Of a stretch of DNA of 64,000 nucleotides, positions 1 to 6,305 are shown in pieces. Within the stretch, counting starts at the first letter, position 1. Each line of letters opens with the position of its first letter. The stretch spans positions 1 through 64,000 of the forward strand of contig JAQWOT010000226.1 in the NCBI GenBank assembly GCA_029245725.1. Reading direction: 5' to 3'. The notes below the pieces were generated by a model. The model saw nothing but the letters and a program-made list of their open reading frames with translations, did no database searches and was not told the DNA's origin. The DNA is from SAR324 cluster bacterium (lineage in GTDB: Bacteria > SAR324 > NAC60-12). The position numbers and the translations under genes are program-made.

Positions 1-1
1 G

Positions 2-334
2 GCCCAGGGTTCATTGGAAGAGATCTTTGGGACAACGGAGTCGGTAGCGGAGATGATGCAGATGATTCGTCATGCCGCAGAGGAGCAGTCACAGGGGATC
101 CGTCAGGTGAACCAGGCGTTGGAGGAGTTGAACCAGATGACGATGGAGAATGCGCAGTTTTCAGAGGTGAACGCGAAGTCGAGTTCACAGTTATCCCAGC
201 AAGCCGAAGAGTTGTTGGAGGTGGTACACCAGTTTCGTTTGTGGGAGGGAGAAGAGGAAGAAGAAAGTGAAAGTCCAGCTGCCTTGCCCAAGCCTGAAGA
301 ATTAGAAGCTATGGAAACAGCACCGGTAAACTAG
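2..334 (+). CDS. Methyl-accepting chemotaxis protein, C-terminal end (partial)
   Basis: The frame is open from the left edge, so only the last 110 residues are present. They form the Gln/Glu/Ala-rich helix typical of the end of the chemoreceptor signalling domain: a stretch beginning AEEQSQGIRQVNQALEEL is the conserved C-terminal part of the methylated-helix hairpin that packs against CheA/CheW. The protein would be an inner-membrane or cytoplasmic receptor controlling flagellar rotation. The tail is acidic (a run of Glu after residue 80) and lacks an obvious CheR-binding pentapeptide. It converges on the ABC permease genes with 22 bases between stops. The family call is firm; the ligand is unknown because the sensor part lies outside the window. 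Confidence 0.85.
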   Translation, partial: AQGSLEEIFGTTESVAEMMQMIRHAAEEQSQGIRQVNQALEELNQMTMENAQFSEVNAKSSSQLSQQAEELLEVVHQFRLWEGEEEEESESPAALPKPEELEAMETAPVN

Positions 335-356
335 ACCTTCCTGAACACCACCACCG

Positions 357-1160
357 CTAATCGACCCGACCCATTGAAAATCCTCGAGTGAGATGACGAC
401 GTACCAGGATGACAATCAGAATTCCTGGAATCAACGTCAAGACGCCGGCTGCTGAGAGAATCGGCACGTTTGCAGTAAAAACACTGGACACCCGCGACAT
501 GATTGCCCCGATTGGCTTGACATCAATTGTTGTCAGCGCGTTGGAGAGAATGACTTCGGTCCAGGAAAACAAGAAGCAGAAGAAGGCAGTGACAGCAATT
601 CCTGGGGCTATTTCAGGCAGTAGAATCTTTCGAAAATACGTGGCCAGATTGTAGCCATCAATGCGCGCCAATTCATCCAACTCAGCTGGCACGGATGAGA
701 TGAATCCTTCAAGAATCCAGATTGCAATCGGTAGATTAAAGAAACAGTGGGCTAGTGCCACTGCGATGTAGGTGTCGATAAGATTGAGATCAGAAAAAAT
801 CTGGACGATTGGAATCAGTAGAATCGCCGGGGACATCATCCGGAAGGCAAGCAGGCCAAAGAAGAGAGAACGACTACCAAAGAAACGGTAGCGAGAGAAA
901 GCATAGGCCGCTGGAATGGCAGCTACCAGGCAGATGGCAACATTCATCAGTACATAGACCGTTGCATTGAGATAGCCCAGGTACCAGCTCGAATCACTGA
1001 AGATGACTTGGTAGTGATCCAGAGTTGGGGACTTTGGATACAAGGTCAGCTGACCAGCGAGTTCCTTCATCGGCTTGAAGCTCATCGTCAGTAACCAATA
1101 GAGAGGAATCAATAGAAAGGCCAGATAGAAAACGGGTACAATCGAAAATCTCTGGTTCAT
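357..1160 (-). CDS. Carbohydrate-type ABC transporter permease (MalG/UgpE family)
   Basis: A 267-residue inner-membrane permease with about six hydrophobic segments. It carries the EAA loop of binding-protein-dependent permeases (ELDELARIDG around residues 170-180) that contacts the ATPase. The start is the ATG at 1160: it is preceded by a strong AGGAGG ribosome site and overlaps the stop of the upstream permease as ATGA, indicating translational coupling. A longer in-frame reading to 1217 is less likely. With its partner at 1157-2038 it would form the membrane pore of a sugar or polyol importer. No ATPase or binding protein gene of this type is in the window, so the substrate cannot be assigned. 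Confidence 0.87.
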   Translation of the reverse strand: MNQRFSIVPVFYLAFLLIPLYWLLTMSFKPMKELAGQLTLYPKSPTLDHYQVIFSDSSWYLGYLNATVYVLMNVAICLVAAIPAAYAFSRYRFFGSRSLFFGLLAFRMMSPAILLIPIVQIFSDLNLIDTYIAVALAHCFFNLPIAIWILEGFISSVPAELDELARIDGYNLATYFRKILLPEIAPGIAVTAFFCFLFSWTEVILSNALTTIDVKPIGAIMSRVSSVFTANVPILSAAGVLTLIPGILIVILVRRHLTRGFSMGRVD

Positions 1161-2038
1161 GTACCCTCCTGAGACTTCATGCTTTGTGATGGAATAATCC
1201 GCGAGAAAAATAACCAAGCTACGACTACCACGATTGTGGCATAGATGACGGCCATGGCGCCTCCTTCACCCAAGTCGAACTGGATCGTAGCAGTTTGGAT
1301 CAATTCCAGAGAAAGAAAGTTGGTGCTGACGCCAGGTCCCCCTCGAGCCAGCACATAAGCTTCTGTGTAGATGATGAAGCTATCCATGAAGCGGAGAAGT
1401 CCAGCAATCAGTAGCACCAACCGAAGCTTGGGCAGTTGGATATGCCGGAAGATTGCCCAACGTCCAGCACCATCAATTGCTGCTGCCTGGTAATAAGCAT
1501 CTGGAAGCGTACGCAGTCCAGCAAAGCAAAGCAGCACCACTAAACTGGTCCAGTGCCAGGTGTCCATCAGAATCAGTGTGATCCACACAACAACAGGATC
1601 ATTTAGGTCATAATTCCATCCCAGCAACGCCACGAACTCGCTGAGGAGCCCAATTTTTGGTAGAACCAGAAACCTCCAGATATAGCCCACCACAATCACT
1701 GGCATCAGCAATGGGATGGCAAAAATGATGATGTATAATTTGGAGAGCAGTCCCTGGGCGGGTAACTTCAGCGCAATGTAGATCCCCAGGGGCAATTGAA
1801 TAGCCAGAGCCAGGATCGAAAATCCAAGACTCCGCAAGAGAGCAGCATAAAATTCAGCAGATCCCAGCACCTGCTCGTACCAAGTGGTGCCCACCCAGAT
1901 ATAGTGTTCCCCCGCAAAGGTGTCATGTAGAGAAAAATAAATCACTATTGCGAAGGGAATCACTCCGCTGAGGATCATTAATACTAGGGTTGGACTAAGC
2001 AGTCCATAGGCAAGGCGGTGCTGTGCAGTGGAAGCCAT
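1157..2038 (-). CDS. Carbohydrate-type ABC transporter permease (MalF/UgpA family)
   Basis: A 293-residue membrane protein with about six transmembrane segments and an EAA-type loop (AAAIDGAGRWAIFRHIQLP near residue 190-210). This is the partner permease of the MalF class. I place the start at the ATG at 2038 (MASTAQHRL), 34 bases after the start point predicted by a TTGAAC-17-TATTTT promoter; an in-frame ATG at 2062 has no ribosome site. It is the first gene of a two-gene operon and overlaps the next permease by four bases. Both genes look intact, but the usual neighbours (solute-binding lipoprotein and MalK-type ATPase) are absent here, so they may be encoded elsewhere. Confidence 0.87.
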   Translation of the reverse strand: MASTAQHRLAYGLLSPTLVLMILSGVIPFAIVIYFSLHDTFAGEHYIWVGTTWYEQVLGSAEFYAALLRSLGFSILALAIQLPLGIYIALKLPAQGLLSKLYIIIFAIPLLMPVIVVGYIWRFLVLPKIGLLSEFVALLGWNYDLNDPVVVWITLILMDTWHWTSLVVLLCFAGLRTLPDAYYQAAAIDGAGRWAIFRHIQLPKLRLVLLIAGLLRFMDSFIIYTEAYVLARGGPGVSTNFLSLELIQTATIQFDLGEGGAMAVIYATIVVVVAWLFFSRIIPSQSMKSQEGT

Positions 2039-2078
2039 GGGTGCCTTAAAATTGTAAAACAATCAGGGGAAAAGAAAG

Positions 2079-2107
2079 AAAATAGTGCGCTTGCTTTGGA
2101 GGTTCAA
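2079..2107 (-). promoter_or_regulatory. Predicted sigma-70 promoter for the ABC permease pair
   Basis: Reading leftward, TTGAAC (2107-2102) and TATTTT (2084-2079) are separated by exactly 17 bases. Transcription would start near 2072 and give a short leader before the permease ATG at 2038. This is a pattern match only. The -35 hexamer lies inside one arm of an inverted repeat (see findings). Confidence 0.45.
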
Positions 2108-2258
2108 GAGCAGATCTACTTAAAAACAATTGGTACCATTCTTGCGGAATGTTTCCTCCAAAACATCTCTTTCGGATCAGGCTCTTGAAGAGTTCTGAAG
2201 GATAGGGAGCGTTTTGTAAAACTGGTGTCTGAGAAGACACGACTGGGTAAGGAGGAAA

Positions 2259-2408
2259 ATGCCAGATAAAAACACAGAGGGTCAACCGAATGTCTTGCTC
2301 CGTGAAGCCAACCTACGTCGAGAAAGGGAAAAAAACCAGGACTGGAACGGGGAAGTGCGAGAGACGATGCTGCGTAAATTTCTAGAAGGAATTGTAGAAG
2401 CTGATTGA
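2259..2408 (+). CDS. Hypothetical 49-residue charged protein
   Basis: A short ORF (MPDKNTEGQPNVLLREAN... ending EGIVEAD) preceded by an almost perfect ribosome site, AAGGAGG four bases before the ATG. The product is hydrophilic and rich in Arg, Glu and Lys, with a likely helical middle and no signal peptide or membrane segment. It stands alone between the divergent permease promoter and the end of rplL, and a GC-rich stem-loop follows its stop by eight bases. I do not recognise a family. The ribosome site and the terminator-like hairpin are the main reasons to consider it real; a chance ORF of this length is still possible. Confidence 0.45.
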   Translation: MPDKNTEGQPNVLLREANLRREREKNQDWNGEVRETMLRKFLEGIVEAD

Positions 2409-2416
2409 ACAGAAAT

Positions 2417-2443
2417 GAGGGATCGACACTAGTCCGGTCCCTC
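2417..2443 (-). terminator. Stem-loop terminator after rplL
   Basis: GAGGGATCG (2417-2425) pairs with CGGTCCCTC (2435-2443): nine pairs including one G-U, with a nine-base loop. It lies ten bases beyond the rplL stop and is followed leftward by a short T-rich run. It can equally serve the small rightward ORF. It fits the end of the ribosomal-protein operon, since no rpoB follows. Confidence 0.6.
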
Positions 2444-2453
2444 AAACCACCAC

Positions 2454-2843
2454 TTACTTGATGGACGCAGAGGCTCCAGCTTCCTGCAGCTTCTTAACGA
2501 TCTCTTCGGCTTCTTCTTTCGGGCAGCCTTCCTTCACGGTTTTCGGTGCGCTCTCAACGAATTCCTTGGCTTCCTTCAGGCCAAGTCCGGTGATTGCGCG
2601 GATTTCCTTGATCACGTTGATCTTCTTCTCACCAGCAGCATCAAGGACAACATCAAATTCGGTCTTCTCTTCGGCTGCGGCCTCCCCACCACCAGCGCCA
2701 CCAGCTGTAGGCGCAACAGCAACCGCTGCAGCGGCAGCGCTCACACCAAACTTCTCTTCCAACTCCTTGACTAACTCAGACAATTCCAGCACCGTCATGT
2801 TGGCAATATGCTCGATCAATTGCTCTTTGGTAATTTCAGACAT
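2454..2843 (-). CDS. rplL: 50S ribosomal protein L7/L12
   Basis: A 129-residue stalk protein of usual length. The N-terminal dimerisation helices ([17 protein letters not shown]) are followed by an Ala/Gly-rich hinge at about residues 35-58 and the compact C-terminal domain with the signature [12 protein letters not shown], which recruits elongation and initiation factors to the ribosome. It is 25 bases downstream of rplJ and is the last gene of the operon. A stem-loop follows it, and the expected next gene, rpoB, is not there. Expression should be set by the L10 leader upstream of rplJ. Confidence 0.98.
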   Translation of the reverse strand: MSEITKEQLIEHIANMTVLELSELVKELEEKFGVSAAAAAVAVAPTAGGAGGGEAAAEEKTEFDVVLDAAGEKKINVIKEIRAITGLGLKEAKEFVESAPKTVKEGCPKEEAEEIVKKLQEAGASASIK

Positions 2844-2868
2844 TTCGATTTCCTTTCAATAACTTGGA

Positions 2869-3402
2869 TTAGGCAGCAGACTTTGATTCGGCAACAGCTG
2901 CCAACGTACGAACAAACTTGGCTGGAACCTCGTTGAGTGTGCGAACGAACTGGGTTGACGGTGCCTGCAACACAAAGAGCACCTTGACAATCAGCTCCTC
3001 CCGACTTGGGAGTTTGGCCAGCGCTTCGACCTCTCCTGCATTCAGCAGAGAGGCACGATTGGCGTCGGATAGCACACCCGCCTTGATTACCAACTGAGGA
3101 TTGGTCTTGGCGAATTCCGTGAGAATCTTTGCCTGACCCACAGGGTCAGATGGCGAGTACACCAAGGCACAGGTCTCAACAAACTCCTTCTCCAAAACAC
3201 CGAAGGGAGTTCCCTCGGAGGCAATGCGAGCCAGAGTGTTTTTGAGCACCTTCATGGTCGAAGCTGAATTGCGCAACTGCTGTCGCAGCTCCACGATCTT
3301 ATTAGCTTCCAGACCTCGGTAGTCAACCAGTACGCCAGCGGCGGCGTTGTTAAAGATCTCCCGGATCTCGTCCACGACCGTTTCTTTTTGAGAACGATCC
3401 AC
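2869..3402 (-). CDS. rplJ: 50S ribosomal protein L10
   Basis: L10 anchors the L7/L12 dimers to 23S rRNA and represses its own operon by binding the leader. The protein begins with the family pattern DRSQKETVVDEIREIF and has the conserved GVLVDYRGL and MKVLKNTLARIA segments. The open frame extends to 3465, but I choose the GTG at 3402: it gives a 177-residue protein whose N-terminus aligns with the family, and it has AGAGG five bases upstream. The C-terminal helix that binds L7/L12 is present. The 279-base gap after rplA contains a recognisable L10 leader. Confidence 0.95.
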   Translation of the reverse strand: MDRSQKETVVDEIREIFNNAAAGVLVDYRGLEANKIVELRQQLRNSASTMKVLKNTLARIASEGTPFGVLEKEFVETCALVYSPSDPVGQAKILTEFAKTNPQLVIKAGVLSDANRASLLNAGEVEALAKLPSREELIVKVLFVLQAPSTQFVRTLNEVPAKFVRTLAAVAESKSAA

Positions 3403-3523
3403 GAGAACCTCTGATGGAAATTTCACGAGTGAACCGGGCTTCCAAAGAAGACCGGAAGGGTGCATCAGGTCGTTACTACACTACGCAGAAACTACTGATG
3501 ATCGGGCAGGACAGTTCTGAAGA

Positions 3524-3605
3524 GAGCAAGGTAGGACTTGCTCCAGCACCACAATTGTCTCGGCGGGGAAGATTAAGCCCGGCAGGGCCCCAGCTGTCTT
3601 CAACA
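3524..3605 (-). promoter_or_regulatory. Ribosomal protein L10 leader (rplJ 5' UTR autoregulatory element)
   Basis: The leftward transcript between rplA and rplJ contains GAAGACAG (near 3601), then GGGCTTAATCTTCCCCGCCG followed by AGACA, the conserved core I recall for L10 leaders, where the L10(L12)4 complex binds. A perfect hairpin, GAGCAAG-TCCTAC-CTTGCTC (3543-3524), lies just after the core. Further 5' are two more perfect hairpins, GACTCC/GGAGTC and GGTGGG/CCCACC (about 3668-3625). Binding of L10 here should repress translation of rplJ and rplL. The match is by eye. Confidence 0.75.
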
Positions 3606-3681
3606 ACTGCTTGCCAGATTCGTAAAGGTGGGCTTTTAGACCCACCAGAGACTCCCTATCAGGAGTCAATTCAACAAAATT

Positions 3682-4365
3682 TTATAGACTTACGCGCAGT
3701 CCAGGTCCCATCGTGGAACTGACACAGCACTGGCGCATGTAGACCCCTTTGGAGGTCGAGGGCTTGAGCCGCTGAACCGAATCAATGAAGGAGCGGATGT
3801 TTTCAGCCAGCTGGTCCAAATTGAAAGATATCTGGCCAACAGGTGCGTGTAGGTTACCTTGTTTGTCGACACGGAATTCTACCTGACCTGCCTTGATGTC
3901 TTTCACAGCGTTGGCCACATCCATGGTGACAGTTCCCACTTTCGGGTTTGGCATCAAGCCACGAGGTCCCAGGATTTTCCCAAGACGACCTACAATATTC
4001 ATCACATCAGGGGTAGCAACAACACGCTCATAATCGAACCAGCTTTCTTTCTGGATTCGTTCAGCGATGTCTTCGGCTCCAACATAATCAGCTCCAGCCT
4101 CTTCGGCTTCACGAGCTTTTTCTCCCTTGGCAAATACCAGTACGCGTACCTCTTTACCCAGTCCGTGAGGCAAGGAGCAGGTTCCACGAACCATCTGGTC
4201 CGCTTTGCGCGGATCCACACCAAGTCGGAGGACAACATCGACAGTTTCATCAAACTTGGTTGCTTTCACTTCCTGCAGGAGTTGCAGGGCTTCTTCGAGT
4301 GAATACTGCTTTTCCAGTTCCACTTTTTCACGAATCGCCTTCTGGCGCTTACTCAGCTTCTTCAT
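3682..4365 (-). CDS. rplA: 50S ribosomal protein L1
   Basis: A 227-residue L1 of normal size, carrying the signature segment [17 protein letters not shown] near residue 125 and the [20 protein letters not shown] region that contacts 23S rRNA at the E-site stalk. The start is the ATG at 4365 ([13 protein letters not shown]), with AAGGAGAG four bases upstream; the frame remains open further upstream but that stretch overlaps rplK and is not L1-like. The C-terminus reads [19 protein letters not shown], a usual L1 ending. It follows rplK by ten bases. Confidence 0.97.
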   Translation of the reverse strand: MKKLSKRQKAIREKVELEKQYSLEEALQLLQEVKATKFDETVDVVLRLGVDPRKADQMVRGTCSLPHGLGKEVRVLVFAKGEKAREAEEAGADYVGAEDIAERIQKESWFDYERVVATPDVMNIVGRLGKILGPRGLMPNPKVGTVTMDVANAVKDIKAGQVEFRVDKQGNLHAPVGQISFNLDQLAENIRSFIDSVQRLKPSTSKGVYMRQCCVSSTMGPGLRVSL

Positions 4366-4375
4366 TGTTCTCTCC

Positions 4376-4798
4376 TTAATCGCCGATAGCCACACCCATA
4401 CTACGAGCTGTCCCAGCAATGATCGCTTTGGCAGCTTCAATATCGTAGCAGTTGAGGTCTGGTAATTTAGTTTTGGCAATTTCCTCTAACTGGGCTTGCG
4501 AGAGGGTCCCAACCGTAGCGGTATTGGGTGTAGCCGAACCCTTGCCAAGCTTTAGGGTTTCTTTGATCAACACCGAGGCAGGTGGGGTCTTTGTGATGAA
4601 ACTGAAAGAGCGATCCTTGTAGACCGTGATCACGACTGGAATGATCGTATCAAGTCCCTGCGTGCGAGCATTGAATGCCTTGCAGAACTCCATGATGTTG
4701 ACGCCATGTTGGCCAAGAGCTGGTCCAATTGGCGGCGAGGGGTTAGCCTTCCCAGCAGCAACTTGCAGCTTGATGAAGGCCTTGACTTCTTTTGCCAT
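4376..4798 (-). CDS. rplK: 50S ribosomal protein L11
   Basis: A 140-residue L11. The N-terminal domain has the conserved [18 protein letters not shown] motif, which binds near the GTPase centre and is the thiostrepton-site region. The C-terminal RNA-binding domain ends with [16 protein letters not shown]. It follows nusG and precedes rplA in the classic order. Nothing is unusual. Confidence 0.98.
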   Translation of the reverse strand: MAKEVKAFIKLQVAAGKANPSPPIGPALGQHGVNIMEFCKAFNARTQGLDTIIPVVITVYKDRSFSFITKTPPASVLIKETLKLGKGSATPNTATVGTLSQAQLEEIAKTKLPDLNCYDIEAAKAIIAGTARSMGVAIGD

Positions 4799-4849
4799 GA
4801 AAACCTGTTGGAGTAGTCAGCGTTGGGTAGAACTCCCAACTCCTACTGT

Positions 4850-5485
4850 TTAGGCCTTGACCACCTTGTCGAAATCGACTTCGACAGGGGTTGGGCGGCC
4901 AAAAATACTGACAAGCACCTTGAGCTTGCCACGTTCGTGGCTGATCTCATCGATCACACCACTGAAGTTGCTGAAAGGACCTTCGGTGATCATCACCTTC
5001 TGCTCCCGAACAAATTCTTCTTCCACACTGGCTTGCTGGAAACCGCTGTCGATCTGTTCCTTGATCGTCATCAGTTCTTCATTGCTGAGCGGTATCGGGG
5101 GAATGTAGTGATTTTCATCACGATGCTTACGCCCTACGAAGCCGTTGACTCTGTTAATGTTAATAATTAGATGCCAGAGATCTTCCTGCAGGTCCATGTG
5201 CAGCAGCAGATAGCCTGGGAAATATTTCTGCGTGACAACACGCTGCTTCCCACCTTTGCTACGAGTGACTTCTTCAGAAGGAATAAAGATTTCCCCGACC
5301 AAATGCTGAAGTCCCTTGATCTCCAGTTGTTTTTCGATCGTTAGCTTGACTCGCTTCTCATACCCTGTGTGGGCCTGGAGAATGTACCACTTGAAGTGGC
5401 TGTTCTCGGCAGGTACAGGTTCAGCAGGTTCGTCTGTTCCAGGTGGAATAATTGGAATTTCGGGATTCAGTTCACTATCGCTCAT
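4850..5485 (-). CDS. nusG: Transcription termination/antitermination factor NusG
   Basis: A 211-residue protein. A roughly 30-residue Pro/Glu-rich N-terminal extension precedes the NGN domain (WYILQAHTGYEKRVK and the PGYLLLHMDL strand) that binds the RNA polymerase clamp. The C-terminal KOW domain (ITEGPFSNFSGVIDEI) follows. NusG links RNA polymerase to Rho or ribosomal protein S10. It is ten bases downstream of secE. The N-terminal extension is longer than in E. coli NusG but is seen in other bacteria. Confidence 0.97.
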   Translation of the reverse strand: MSDSELNPEIPIIPPGTDEPAEPVPAENSHFKWYILQAHTGYEKRVKLTIEKQLEIKGLQHLVGEIFIPSEEVTRSKGGKQRVVTQKYFPGYLLLHMDLQEDLWHLIININRVNGFVGRKHRDENHYIPPIPLSNEELMTIKEQIDSGFQQASVEEEFVREQKVMITEGPFSNFSGVIDEISHERGKLKVLVSIFGRPTPVEVDFDKVVKA

Positions 5486-5495
5486 CGCATATCTC

Positions 5496-5684
5496 TTAGC
5501 CGGAAATCAGGAGTTGCATCAGGTTGGAGAGTCCAAGATCAGCCACCCCCAAATAGATCGCAATGATCAGCGATACCAGAACCACGATGGAAGTTTGCCG
5601 GATCGTGCGCTCACGGGTCGCCCATTGAATACGTTTAAATTCGGCTTGGACGTCAATAAAAAATTGCCGGATTCTATTGAACAT
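5496..5684 (-). CDS. secE: Preprotein translocase subunit SecE
   Basis: A short, 62-residue SecE with an amphipathic N-terminal helix (FFIDVQAEFKRIQWATRER) containing the conserved E-x-K-R-I-x-W pattern, then a single transmembrane helix (SIVVLVSLIIAIYLGVA). It clamps SecY in the protein-conducting channel. It follows tRNA-Trp by 75 bases, the standard arrangement, and leads into nusG. Confidence 0.95.
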   Translation of the reverse strand: MFNRIRQFFIDVQAEFKRIQWATRERTIRQTSIVVLVSLIIAIYLGVADLGLSNLMQLLISG

Positions 5685-5759
5685 GACCTTGTTTGGATTG
5701 GACGTGATGACGAGTCTGCCAGAACCGAGACAGGGCGGGAATCATGGCTTGGTGCTGTG

Positions 5760-5832
5760 CAGGCCAGACAGGGGTCGAACCTGCGACCTGCGGATTTGGA
5801 ATCCGCTGCTCTACCAACTGAGCTACTGGCCT
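5760..5832 (-). tRNA. tRNA-Trp (anticodon CCA)
   Basis: A complete 73-base cloverleaf. The acceptor arms AGGCCAG and CTGGCCT pair fully, with discriminator G, as expected for tRNA-Trp. The D arm (GCTCAGTTGGTAGAGC) and the T arm (GGTTCGACCCC) are canonical. The anticodon loop ATTCCAAAT puts CCA at 5799-5797. The 3' CCA is not encoded, unlike its three neighbours. It is the last tRNA before secE. Confidence 0.97.
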
Positions 5833-5857
5833 GTACAAGGTAACGGTTCAATGTCAC

Positions 5858-5932
5858 TGGAGCCCGAGAGCAGGATTGAACTGCCGACCTTTTCCTTACC
5901 AAGGAAACGCTCTACCACTGAGCTACCCGGGC
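5858..5932 (-). tRNA. tRNA-Thr (anticodon GGT)
   Basis: The cloverleaf has GCCCGGG paired with CTCGGGC (one G-U), discriminator T and an encoded CCA end. The anticodon stem-loop reads TTTCCTTGGTAAGGAAA, giving GGT. It lies ten bases after tRNA-Tyr and 25 bases before tRNA-Trp in the leftward transcript. In many genomes a tuf gene follows this tRNA; here none does. Confidence 0.97.
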
Positions 5933-5942
5933 CCATCGCTGG

Positions 5943-6027
5943 TGGTGGGGAGAGAAGGATTCGAACCTTCGAAGGCTGAGCCAACAGATTTACAGTCTGC
6001 CCCCTTTGACCGCTCGGGAATCTCCCC
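5943..6027 (-). tRNA. tRNA-Tyr (anticodon GTA)
   Basis: An 85-base class II tRNA with a long variable arm. The acceptor arms are GGGGAGA and TCTCCCC, the discriminator is A, and CCA is encoded. The anticodon loop CTGTAAA gives GTA. It is the second tRNA of the cluster. Confidence 0.97.
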
Positions 6028-6040
6028 ACATAATCGTTCC

Positions 6041-6116
6041 TGGAGCTGGCTGACGGATTCGAACCCCCGACCTGCTGATTACAAATCAGCTGCTCTACCA
6101 ACTGAGCTAAGCCAGC
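6041..6116 (-). tRNA. tRNA-Thr (anticodon TGT)
   Basis: A 76-base cloverleaf including the encoded CCA. The acceptor arms GCTGGCT and AGCCAGC pair fully. The anticodon stem-loop GCTGATTTGTAATCAGC gives TGT. It is the first gene of the operon, nine bases or so after the predicted start point. Confidence 0.97.
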
Positions 6117-6131
6117 CAAGGAAAGCCGCTA

Positions 6132-6160
6132 ATAATATGCAAAATTTACAGTGATGTCAA
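6132..6160 (-). promoter_or_regulatory. Consensus sigma-70 promoter of the tRNA-secE-nusG-rpl operon
   Basis: Leftward, a perfect TTGACA (6160-6155) and TATTAT (6137-6132) are separated by 17 bases, followed by a GC-rich discriminator (TAGCGG). The first tRNA begins about 10 bases after the likely start point. A GC-rich discriminator is typical of stringently controlled stable-RNA promoters; that regulation is inferred, not shown. Confidence 0.85.
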
Positions 6161-6305
6161 CTTTCTTTTCTGGACCAATCCACCTGATTTGACTACTATT
6201 CTCGCTGTTGACAACAGGTTTCTCACTTGCAACTTTTTTGACCCTCCGTACCTTGATCTAATCTTTGAGCCTCTGTTGTACGCCACTCCCCAGCCTCATT
6301 TGTCG

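Noticed and set aside
2116-2445. A 109-codon minus-strand frame in the gap before the ABC permeases
   Set aside because: It has no ribosome site or family resemblance and overlaps the rplL terminator and the better-supported plus-strand small ORF.
3481-3669. A 62-codon minus-strand frame between rplA and rplJ
   Set aside because: It lies on the L10 leader, whose conserved RNA core and hairpins account for the region.
5567-6154. Open frames on both strands across the tRNA cluster
   Set aside because: They translate tRNA genes; the cloverleaf structures explain the sequence fully.
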